Shown piece after piece: positions 25,065 through 31,895 of a stretch of 64,000 bases of DNA. Below the pieces are notes generated by a model, which worked only from the letters and a program-made list of their open reading frames with translations, ran no database searches and was not told the origin of the DNA. Location of the stretch: positions 62,001 to 126,000 of the forward strand of contig PAKZ01000006.1 in the NCBI GenBank assembly GCA_002706335.1, written 5' to 3'. Made by a program: the position numbers and the translations under genes. Position 1 is the stretch's first letter, and each line of letters opens with the position of its first letter. Source of the DNA: Ahrensia sp. GTDB lineage: Bacteria > Pseudomonadota > Alphaproteobacteria > Rhizobiales > Rhizobiaceae.

Positions 25065-25772
25065 ATGCGCTACGCCATTTACTTCACGCCGCCACGAGAC
25101 CACCCGTTGACACGCGCGGCCTCCAGCTGGCTTGGACGCGACGCATTTTCCGGGCTGACGCTGCCGCATGCGGAGCGCACCGGCCTTGCGTTGGGCGAAC
25201 TCGCCTATTTTACGGCGGTTCCGCGCCGCTACGGCTTCCATGGTACACTCAAGGCGCCGTTCAGGCTTTCGGAGGATTTCACCGAGGACGATCTGGTCGC
25301 TGCGGCGGAAGCGTTCTCCGGGCAGGTGCAGCCGGTGACGATAGACCGCGTCACGGTCGCGCGTCTGGGCGGATTCTTCGCCATCGTGCCGGAGACCGCC
25401 AATCCCGAGCTCAACGACTTCGCTAGCCAGGTCGTCGCCATCTTCGACAGGCTGCGCGCGCCGCTGACCGAGAAGGAATTCCAGCGACGCGACCCGGACA
25501 GGCTGTCGACCTCTCAACTGCGCAATCTGCAGAACTGGGGCTACCCTTACGTCTTCGACGATTTCCGCTTCCACATGACGCTCACGGGGCATGTGGAGCC
25601 GGCGGACAGGGCTCGCCTGCAGGCGGCGCTCGAACGCCATTTCCCCGACGTTCTGGCCGAGCCCCTGCATATCGACCATCTGGCTATCTTCGTTGAACGC
25701 GAAACCGGCGCGCCTTTCGAAGTGCATTCGATCTTCCCGATCGCGGCCGGCAACAAACGCCGCTTCGCCTGA
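25065..25772 (+). CDS. DUF1045 2H-phosphoesterase-like phosphonate protein
   Basis: This 235-residue protein matches the DUF1045 family often found inside phosphonate operons. Two H-x-T motifs of the 2H phosphoesterase fold are present: YGFHGTLKAPF near residue 58 and FRFHMTLTGHV near residue 170. RYAIYFTPP opens the protein as in other members. The 2H fold in relatives acts on cyclic phosphates or phosphodiesters, so a role in resolving a phosphoryl intermediate of phosphonate metabolism is possible. It lies 116 bases after phnX on the same strand. The gap contains no obvious terminator. Confidence 0.85.
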   Translation: MRYAIYFTPPRDHPLTRAASSWLGRDAFSGLTLPHAERTGLALGELAYFTAVPRRYGFHGTLKAPFRLSEDFTEDDLVAAAEAFSGQVQPVTIDRVTVARLGGFFAIVPETANPELNDFASQVVAIFDRLRAPLTEKEFQRRDPDRLSTSQLRNLQNWGYPYVFDDFRFHMTLTGHVEPADRARLQAALERHFPDVLAEPLHIDHLAIFVERETGAPFEVHSIFPIAAGNKRRFA

Positions 25773-25774
25773 AG

Positions 25775-26008
25775 CTATATCCTGCCGAGCCTGCGAAGCC
25801 GTTCGGCATAGTCCCCGGCTTCGTCCAGTCCGGCCTCCAGCGCGAAGACCAGCGCCTGCGTCCAGTAGAAACAAGCGGCGTCGATATCAGCTGTCTCATT
25901 GAACCTGCTCGCTGCTTTGCCATAAAGGGCTGCGAGGCGAGCACTGTCGCCGGCGGCATGGGCGTCGAGCAATGCCGCGTCCAGCGCAGCGGGTGAAAGG
26001 AGGGGCAT
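25775..26008 (-). CDS. Small hypothetical protein paired with the Rieske oxygenase
   Basis: Function is not recognised. The 77-residue protein MPLLSPAALDAALLDAHAAG... is alanine-rich, acidic and apparently all-helical, with ACFYWTQALVFALEAG in the centre and DYAERLRRLGRI at the end; this reads like a short TPR-like helical pair. It starts at ATG 26008, seven bases after the Rieske gene stop, with GAGGCGG just upstream, so the two genes are very probably co-transcribed. It may be a partner or assembly factor of the oxygenase, but this is inference. It converges on the DUF1045 gene with two bases between stops. Confidence 0.7.
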   Translation of the reverse strand: MPLLSPAALDAALLDAHAAGDSARLAALYGKAASRFNETADIDAACFYWTQALVFALEAGLDEAGDYAERLRRLGRI

Positions 26009-26015
26009 TGCCGCC

Positions 26016-27164
26016 TCAGGCAAGCCGCGTTGCCACCCAGCGATGGAACATGTGGGTGGGGCTATCCATCACCGGCGAGAACTTGCCGCCGTCGAAGCCG
26101 TTTGCGTGGCGACCTCGCTGCATACCCTCGACCACGAAGATATCCTCCTTGAAGACGGTCTCCCATAGCGCCGAATTCCGGGCGCGCAGGGCCGTGTGAT
26201 CCTCCTCCAGCGCTTCCTCGGCGTGATAGTAGATCTCGACATGCTCGGCGGTACGGTCGATGGCGACCGGTTCGAGCAGGATCGCGAACGAATGGTCGCG
26301 ATGCACGCCGAACAGCACATTGGGATAGAGCGCGATATATTCCGCGGCGGTCTGCCAGCGGTCGCCGAGGCCCGGCGTGTCGGGGAAGACGAGACCTTTT
26401 TCGTCGGCGAGTTGGCGATAAACCGTCGTTCCCTGACCGGAAAAGGCACCCGGTTCCTCGATATTGTAGTGGTCCTCGAGGCGCGAATAGCTGTTCAGGC
26501 CTGGATGCACCCAAGGCAGGTGGTAGCTCTCACAGTAATTCTCGACGGCCAGCTTCCAGTTCGTTGCGACATCGAGCCTGAACCCCGAATCGGCCCCCGA
26601 ATGAAAGAGCGGCCCGTCGAATTCGCGCCAGCGTTCGATCGCAACTCGATGCGCGGTCTCGAAGGGCGGGGCTTCGCCCGAGATGTTGATGAAGATCACG
26701 TCGCGCCAGACGTAAGATGGCACCTCGACAAGGCCGAGATCCTCACGATGGATGGCCTCATGGCTGTTATGGCCCGGTCCGCCGACATGCGGTGTCGCCT
26801 TGAGCGCACCGTCGAGGTCATAGCACCAGGAATGGTAAGGGCAGCGGATCGCGCCGCGGATCGGGCCGGCCTCCCGGATCAGGATCATGCCGCGATGGCG
26901 GCAGATATTCAGGAATACCCGCAGCTTTCCGTCGCGGCCGCGGATCGCGACGAGCGGCTGCCCGAGAAGGGTGATCGGCATGGCGTCGCCGTTTGCGGGC
27001 ACATCCTTGGCGAAACCGATTCCCGCCCAACCATCGAAGAACAGCTTGTCGCGCTCGGTTTCGAACCAGGTCTGATCGACATAATGCCGGTTAGGCAGGC
27101 CCCTGGCCGTGGCGACGGGTTCAAGGACGGGAGCCAGTTCCTCATCCGTCAAACGCTGGTCCAT
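26016..27164 (-). CDS. Rieske non-heme iron oxygenase, alpha subunit
   Basis: The 382-residue protein has an N-terminal Rieske [2Fe-2S] domain with CRHRGMILI and CPYHSWCYDLDG (C-x-H and C-x2-H ligands). The C-terminal catalytic domain shows NWKLAVENYCESYHLPWVHP, containing the mononuclear iron histidines and the conserved bridging acid. This motif resembles betaine, choline and carnitine monooxygenases (GbcA/CntA-like) more than benzene dioxygenases. The substrate is unknown. No reductase gene is adjacent; a helical 77-residue ORF follows directly. It starts at ATG 27164 with GGAGG upstream. Its position beside phosphonate genes could be chance. Confidence 0.88.
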   Translation of the reverse strand: MDQRLTDEELAPVLEPVATARGLPNRHYVDQTWFETERDKLFFDGWAGIGFAKDVPANGDAMPITLLGQPLVAIRGRDGKLRVFLNICRHRGMILIREAGPIRGAIRCPYHSWCYDLDGALKATPHVGGPGHNSHEAIHREDLGLVEVPSYVWRDVIFINISGEAPPFETAHRVAIERWREFDGPLFHSGADSGFRLDVATNWKLAVENYCESYHLPWVHPGLNSYSRLEDHYNIEEPGAFSGQGTTVYRQLADEKGLVFPDTPGLGDRWQTAAEYIALYPNVLFGVHRDHSFAILLEPVAIDRTAEHVEIYYHAEEALEEDHTALRARNSALWETVFKEDIFVVEGMQRGRHANGFDGGKFSPVMDSPTHMFHRWVATRLA

Positions 27165-27350
27165 GGTGAACCTCCATCCGTCGCGCCTTATTTTCAGGAG
27201 ACGGATTGTGGGCGTCCGGCAAAGCCTTGCCCATGCGGGATTGAGAAATCCGCATGTCTAAACGCGACACAACGGCGCGATTGACGTCAAAACCTGTTTG
27301 TCATACTCCACTTTACCCATAGCGACCGCGAACGGGCAAAGACGCCGACC

Positions 27351-29036
27351 TTGTTTCATTTTCCGCTGAAAACTCTTGCCTGGATCGGCGCGGGGCTATG
27401 CCTCATCCCGATTGTCGCCGTCGGCTATTCAGCGCTTGGAGGCACCTTCGAGACCTGGATTGGGCTCTGGGACACGGTGATGCCGCGCTATATCTGGAAC
27501 ACGGTGCAGCTTGCGCTTTTTGTGGCGGTTGGCACGGCGGCGACTGGCACCGGGGCCGCATGGCTCGTGACAATGTGCCGGTTTCCCGGCAGCCGCATCC
27601 TCGAAATCGTGCTGGCGTTGCCGCTCGCTTTCCCGGCCTATGTACTGGCCTATGCCTATACGGACCTGCTGGATCATCCGGGCGCCGTACAGACGGCGCT
27701 CAGGGCCGTGACCGGGTGGGGGCCGCGTGACTACTGGTTTCCGGAGATACGTTCTCTGCCAGGCGCTGCGCTGATGCTGATCTTCGTTCTCTATCCTTAT
27801 GTCTATCTGCTGGCGCGTGCCGCGTTTCTGCGTCAGTCGCCGACGGCCTATTTCGCCGCGCGCACGATGGGCCACGGGCCTTGGAGCGCTTTCTTCCGGG
27901 TCAGCCTGCCAGTGGCGCGGCCGGCGATTGCCGGCGGTACGATCCTCGCCATGATGGAAACCATCGCGGATTATGGCACGGTGGCGCATTTCGGGGTGCA
28001 GACCTTTGCGACCGGCATCTACCAGGCCTGGTTTTCGATGGGCGACCGTGCGGCCGCCTCGCAGCTTGCCTTTTGCCTGATGGTGACGGCGCTGTTCCTC
28101 GTTTTGCTCGAAGTGAAGCAGCGCGGCGGCGCAAAGCAGTACAATGCCGGAAACCGCGTTGAGGCCATGATGGCGCATCATCTCGGCGGCTGGCGCGCGG
28201 CGCTGGCGATCCTCGCCTGCCTGATCCCGGTGTTATGCGGTTTCGCCATACCGCTGGTCGTCCTGTTTGAAATGGCGATCAAGTCGGGTCAGAATCCGTT
28301 CGAGGGCCGCTATCTCGATTTCGTGCAGAACTCGCTGATCCTTGCCTCCGTCGCCGCGGTGCTGACGGTGATCGGAGCGACCATTGTCGGCTATCGGATG
28401 CGGCTCGCGCCGGGAAGGGCGGCGGCGATCACCAAGACATTGTCCGGTATAGGCTATGCGCTGCCTGGCTCGGTCGTCGCGGTCGGCCTTCTGGTGCCGT
28501 TTGCGCAGCTTGATAATACGGTCGATGCGTTCATGCGCGAGCATTTCGGTATATCGACCGGATTGCTGATCACCGGCTCGATCGCGCTTCTGGTCATGAC
28601 TTATATCGTGCGCTTCATGGCGGCAGCCTTGTCGGCCTTCGATACCGGCATCAGCCAGATCAAGCCGAATGTCGACGCGGTGGCGCGTACGCTCGGTTCC
28701 GGCACGTTCGGCATGCTGAGAAGGGTGCATATGCCGCTGATGCGTGCGAGCCTGCTGACTGCGGTGCTGATCGTCTTCGTCGATACGATGAAGGAATTGC
28801 CGGCGACGCTGATCCTCAGGCCGTTCAATTTCAACACGCTCGCCGTGCAGGCCCACCGGCTTGCCTCAGACGAGCGGTTGGCACAGGCGGCAGTGCCGTC
28901 TCTCGTGATCGTCGCTTTCGGCCTTCTGCCGGTGATCCTGCTTTGCCGCTCGATCGCGCAGACGCAGCAGATGCATGTGTCGACCCGCGCGGAACTTCCG
29001 CTGGCTTCCGATACGATCGTAGAAAAAACCGCCTGA
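27351..29036 (+). CDS. Ferric iron ABC transporter permease (FbpB/SfuB type)
   Basis: The 561-residue inner-membrane protein is two fused permease halves with about twelve helices, the normal layout for FbpB-like iron transporters. Each half has a permease coupling motif: YFAARTMGHGPWSAFFRVSL in the first and DAVARTLGSGTFGMLRRVHM in the second. LVIFVDTMKELPATLILRPF-like sequence near residues 475-495 is characteristic of Fe3+ permeases. The only available start is TTG 27351, with no ATG in frame nearby. It faces the iron-binding protein gene tail to tail. No ATPase gene is adjacent, so it must be encoded elsewhere. Confidence 0.9.
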   Translation: MFHFPLKTLAWIGAGLCLIPIVAVGYSALGGTFETWIGLWDTVMPRYIWNTVQLALFVAVGTAATGTGAAWLVTMCRFPGSRILEIVLALPLAFPAYVLAYAYTDLLDHPGAVQTALRAVTGWGPRDYWFPEIRSLPGAALMLIFVLYPYVYLLARAAFLRQSPTAYFAARTMGHGPWSAFFRVSLPVARPAIAGGTILAMMETIADYGTVAHFGVQTFATGIYQAWFSMGDRAAASQLAFCLMVTALFLVLLEVKQRGGAKQYNAGNRVEAMMAHHLGGWRAALAILACLIPVLCGFAIPLVVLFEMAIKSGQNPFEGRYLDFVQNSLILASVAAVLTVIGATIVGYRMRLAPGRAAAITKTLSGIGYALPGSVVAVGLLVPFAQLDNTVDAFMREHFGISTGLLITGSIALLVMTYIVRFMAAALSAFDTGISQIKPNVDAVARTLGSGTFGMLRRVHMPLMRASLLTAVLIVFVDTMKELPATLILRPFNFNTLAVQAHRLASDERLAQAAVPSLVIVAFGLLPVILLCRSIAQTQQMHVSTRAELPLASDTIVEKTA

Positions 29037-29057
29037 AACCAAGGGCTTCAGGCGGTT
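29022..29057 (-). terminator. Intrinsic terminator of the iron-binding protein gene
   Basis: On the minus strand an 11-base perfect stem (AACCGCCTGAA with TTCAGGCGGTT) is followed by a run of T residues (complement of 29023-29028). It lies 30 bases after the binding-protein stop and overlaps the stop codon of the convergent permease gene. On the plus strand it lacks a T tract. Confidence 0.9.
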
Positions 29058-29087
29058 CGCGGATAATCCGATTCAGTGGTTCGGCGT

Positions 29088-30116
29088 TTACTTGAAGCCG
29101 ACCGCGTTGAAGATGCTCTGCGCTTCGGTTTGGTTCTCGCCAAGGGCGGCAAGGTTCAAATCGTCGCGCTTGAACTCGCCCAGCTTCGTTACCGAAGCCG
29201 AAAGGCCAACACCCTCGACGACCGGATATTCGTCATTGCCGGAGGCGAAGTATTCCTGGGCTGAATCGGATGCGAGATATTCGAGGAACTTGATCGCGTT
29301 CTCGCGGTTCGGCGCATTTTTCAGGACGCCGGCCGCCGAAACGTTGACATGTGCGCCGCGGCCATCCTGGTTCGGAAACCCCCAGCCGATCTGGTCGACA
29401 TGCTCGGAGAGGCCTTCGACGTTGGTGCGGAGCGAGCGGGCGAAGTAATAGGAATTCGCCACGGCGATATCGCATTCACCCGACACGAGGCCCTTCAGCT
29501 GATCCGTGTCGCCGCCCTGCGGGGAGCGCGCGAGATTGTCTTTTACGCCCTGAGCCCAGGCCTCGGCCGCTTCGGCGCCGTCGGTCGCGATGATCGAGGC
29601 GAGCAGCGACAGGTTGTAGATGTTCGTCGACGAGCGAATGCAGACCTGCCCCTTGTATTTCGGGTCTGCCAGTTCCTCATAGGTCTGCGGCGGCTCGGAG
29701 ACGCGCTCCTTGTTGTAGAAGATCAGACGGGCGCGGGTCGAAAATCCGAACCACAGATTGTCCGGGTGCCGCAGGGCGGCCGGAATGCGCTCTTCGAGGA
29801 TGTCGCTTTCGACGGGCGCAAACAGGTCGGCGTCGGCTGCGCGCCAGATGCGGCCGGCGTCGACCGTGATCAGGACGTCGGCCGGGCTGTTCCGGCCTTC
29901 GGCCTTGAGCCGTTCGATAAGCTCGTCGGCATTGCCCTCGATGCGGTTGATGGTGATTCCGGTCTGCTCCTCGAAATCGGAATAAAGCCGCTCATCCGTA
30001 TCGTAGTGACGAGACGAATATAGATTGACCGATCCGTCCGCGAAGGCGGCGGAGGTGACCGGCAGGGCGATTGCGAGGGACAGGGCGGTGGAAAGAAGGC
30101 GTGCGCATAGCGCCAT
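29088..30116 (-). CDS. fbpA: Periplasmic Fe3+-binding protein of an ABC importer
   Basis: This 342-residue protein has a signal peptide (LLSTALSLAIALPVTSAAFA) and the family start VNLYSSRHYDTDERLY, with the tyrosine/histidine residues used by class C ferric-binding proteins. The tandem tyrosines of the iron site are in VANSYYFARSL, followed by the C-terminal half with FLEYLASDSAQEYFA. It captures ferric ion in the periplasm for the FbpB-type permease. The start is ATG 30116 with GGGAG upstream. A RirA-type operator lies 27 bases before the start codon. The T-rich terminator after it is shared in space with the permease gene end. Confidence 0.93.
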   Translation of the reverse strand: MALCARLLSTALSLAIALPVTSAAFADGSVNLYSSRHYDTDERLYSDFEEQTGITINRIEGNADELIERLKAEGRNSPADVLITVDAGRIWRAADADLFAPVESDILEERIPAALRHPDNLWFGFSTRARLIFYNKERVSEPPQTYEELADPKYKGQVCIRSSTNIYNLSLLASIIATDGAEAAEAWAQGVKDNLARSPQGGDTDQLKGLVSGECDIAVANSYYFARSLRTNVEGLSEHVDQIGWGFPNQDGRGAHVNVSAAGVLKNAPNRENAIKFLEYLASDSAQEYFASGNDEYPVVEGVGLSASVTKLGEFKRDDLNLAALGENQTEAQSIFNAVGFK

Positions 30117-30142
30117 GGATAGCTCCCGTAGCTTCTTATTCT

Positions 30143-30165
30143 AACATGACATTTGCTGTCATGTT
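30143..30165. promoter_or_regulatory. IRO box (RirA operator) upstream of fbpA
   Basis: AACATGACA and TGTCATGTT form a perfect 9-base inverted repeat around five bases. Inside it, TGA-N9-TCA (30147-30161) matches the iron-responsive operator bound by RirA in rhizobia. It lies between fbpA and rirA, closer to fbpA, where binding would block the fbpA promoter under iron-replete conditions. Confidence 0.75.
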
Positions 30166-30226
30166 TTCCTGAGGGAACGTCCACGAACTGTCAAGAAAAA
30201 AGTTGACTAAATGGGTGAGGTTTATC

Positions 30227-30239
30227 TGGAATGATTCCA
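30227..30239. promoter_or_regulatory. Palindrome upstream of rirA, Irr/ICE-like
   Basis: TGGAAT-G-ATTCCA is a perfect 13-base palindrome 39 bases before the rirA start. Its GAAT-N-ATTC core resembles the iron control element recognised by the Irr regulator of rhizobia. It could equally be an autoregulatory site; neither is shown by sequence alone. Confidence 0.45.
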
Positions 30240-30278
30240 AACAAGGCGCTATATAACGTTTCGTAACGGAGACGACTC

Positions 30279-30740
30279 ATGCGCCTTACGAAGCAGACCA
30301 ATTACGCTTTTCGCATCCTGATGTACTGTTCGGCCAATGGCGGCCAACTAAGCCGTGTTGCCGAAATCGCCAAGGCTTACGGCGTTTCCGAGCCGTTCCT
30401 GTTCAAGATCCTTCAGCCGCTGAACGAGGGCGGGCTGATCGAGACGGTGCGCGGCCGCAATGGCGGGATCAGGCTTGCGCAGGACGCCTCCGACATCACG
30501 CTGCTCGATGTGGTGCGACTGACGGAGGACAGCTTCTCCATGGCCGAGTGTTTCGATCGCGAGGATGCTGATTGCCCTTTGGTGGAGACATGCAAGCTGT
30601 CGGCGGCCCTGCGCGAGGCATTGAACGCGTTTTTCGCCGTATTAGCGAAACACTCGATCGCCGACCTTGCCAAGCCGAATGACAGTATAGGCTTCCTTCT
30701 CGGGCTGGAACGGCGCAAGGACGCGATCGTCGCGGCCTGA
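30279..30740 (+). CDS. rirA: RirA-type Rrf2 iron-responsive regulator
   Basis: This 153-residue Rrf2-family repressor has the winged-helix start MRLTKQTNYAFRILMYCSAN and the recognition region AKAYGVSEPFLFKILQPLNE. Three cysteines (C91, C99, C105) in AECFDREDADCPLVETC are placed to bind a [4Fe-4S] cluster as in RirA and IscR. The sequence TVRGRNGGIRLA is the Rrf2 wing. RirA represses iron uptake genes when iron is sufficient. Its location beside an iron-binding protein gene with an IRO box supports the assignment over NsrR or IscR. The start is ATG 30279. Confidence 0.93.
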   Translation: MRLTKQTNYAFRILMYCSANGGQLSRVAEIAKAYGVSEPFLFKILQPLNEGGLIETVRGRNGGIRLAQDASDITLLDVVRLTEDSFSMAECFDREDADCPLVETCKLSAALREALNAFFAVLAKHSIADLAKPNDSIGFLLGLERRKDAIVAA

Positions 30741-30775
30741 GCCGGACGCCTCACTCCCAAGGTTTGACGAATTGC

Positions 30776-30799
30776 CGCCATGTTTTTGATGACATGGCG
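30776..30799. repeat. Inverted repeat downstream of rirA
   Basis: CGCCATGT and ACATGGCG form perfect 8-base arms around an eight-base loop, 35 bases after the rirA stop. No T tract follows on the plus strand, so it is not a standard terminator; it may be a weak one or a binding site ahead of the exported-protein genes. Confidence 0.4.
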
Positions 30800-30892
30800 A
30801 AGGTGCTCGCCCTATGGTCGGCTGAGCCGGCCGTCGCGCGCCGGATGGAACAATCGATAATGTTGAATTCGAGTTCGGGGAGGGTCGCTATC

Positions 30893-31852
30893 GTGAAACG
30901 CAACACCGGAAACGGGGCGAAGGGCAAGATGCTGTCGGCGGCTGGTGGTGCGACCGGCACGCTCGCACTTGCGCTGGTGTTGACAGGCGCGCCTATCGCG
31001 CCAGCATTTGCGCAGCTGCAGAGCACGGTGACGGCGACCGGCAAAGCCGGGGACGCCGACGTCCAGGCCCAAGGCACGGAAAGCACGGACCTGGCGGAAC
31101 CGCTGCCCAGCCTGACCGCGAGCCAGAGGCTCGATCTCGACGTGTCGAAGGGCCGGGATTCCGAGCATGCGGATGAGGGCGACGACGTGTCGGTAACCGT
31201 CACGGTCACCAATGACGGCAATTTCCCGGTCAGCAGGGTCGTCGTGGACGGCGCCAGCCTGACCATCGGCGGCGACACGGTCGAGCTGGAACCGGCGGCT
31301 TTCGATCCGCCGAGCGCGGACATGAAGGCCGGAGATACCGTGACCTTCACCGCGACACGCCCGCTGACAGCCGAACAGGTTTTCAGGGCCGTGGCGGCCG
31401 GAGACGGCATCATCGTCAATGCCGGCGTCGCCGGAACGGCCAAGGGGGATCAGATTACCGCATCGGTGGAGCCCGGCAATCTTCTTGTCGCGGCCAATCC
31501 GCAACTGGCAATCGGCACGAACAGCGTTCTTGAGAAAGCCGAGGGCAATGAGGGCGAGGGCGCCGAAACCGGCGACACGATCACCTACAAATACACTGTC
31601 GAGAATGTCGGCAACGTCTCGGTCGCGGATGTGGCGGTTACCGTCGACCTCGCCGGCAAGACATTGCAGTCGCAGGGGACGCCGGATTTGGGCGTCGATC
31701 CCTTCGAGGTGACGGTTTCAGCCAACGATCCTCTCGGCCTGAACGAAGACGATCCGGAAACGGCCGGCGTCTATGACATGCTCGGGCCCGGCGGCGCCGT
31801 GGAGTTCACCCATGCGCATGTCGTGACTCAGGAAGAATTCGAAGCCCAGTAA
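30893..31852 (+). CDS. Exported DUF11-like repeat protein, first of a pair
   Basis: No function is known. From GTG 30893 (GGGGAGGG lies eight bases before it) the gene encodes 319 residues. Residues 1-40 form a long signal peptide ending APIAPAFA. The mature protein is very acidic and contains two immunoglobulin-like DUF11/CARDB-type repeats, near residues 80-155 (SVTVTVTNDGNFPVSRVVVD) and 205-260 (ITYKYTVENVGNVSVADVAV). It ends EFTHAHVVTQEEFEAQ, which also occurs in bacterial DUF11 proteins as the end of a repeat. It is followed 43 bases later by a second DUF11 protein on the same strand, so they likely act together at the cell surface. Upstream ATG codons at 30845 and 30860 lack ribosome-binding sites. 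Confidence 0.65.
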   Translation: MKRNTGNGAKGKMLSAAGGATGTLALALVLTGAPIAPAFAQLQSTVTATGKAGDADVQAQGTESTDLAEPLPSLTASQRLDLDVSKGRDSEHADEGDDVSVTVTVTNDGNFPVSRVVVDGASLTIGGDTVELEPAAFDPPSADMKAGDTVTFTATRPLTAEQVFRAVAAGDGIIVNAGVAGTAKGDQITASVEPGNLLVAANPQLAIGTNSVLEKAEGNEGEGAETGDTITYKYTVENVGNVSVADVAVTVDLAGKTLQSQGTPDLGVDPFEVTVSANDPLGLNEDDPETAGVYDMLGPGGAVEFTHAHVVTQEEFEAQ

Positions 31853-31895
31853 GAGGCGACCGGCAGATCCCGTAGTGCAGCGAAGAGCATCAAAA

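Noticed and set aside
29022-29057. Hairpin considered as a bidirectional terminator
   Set aside because: Only the minus strand has a T tract; on the plus strand CGCGG follows the stem, so it was assigned to the minus-strand gene alone.
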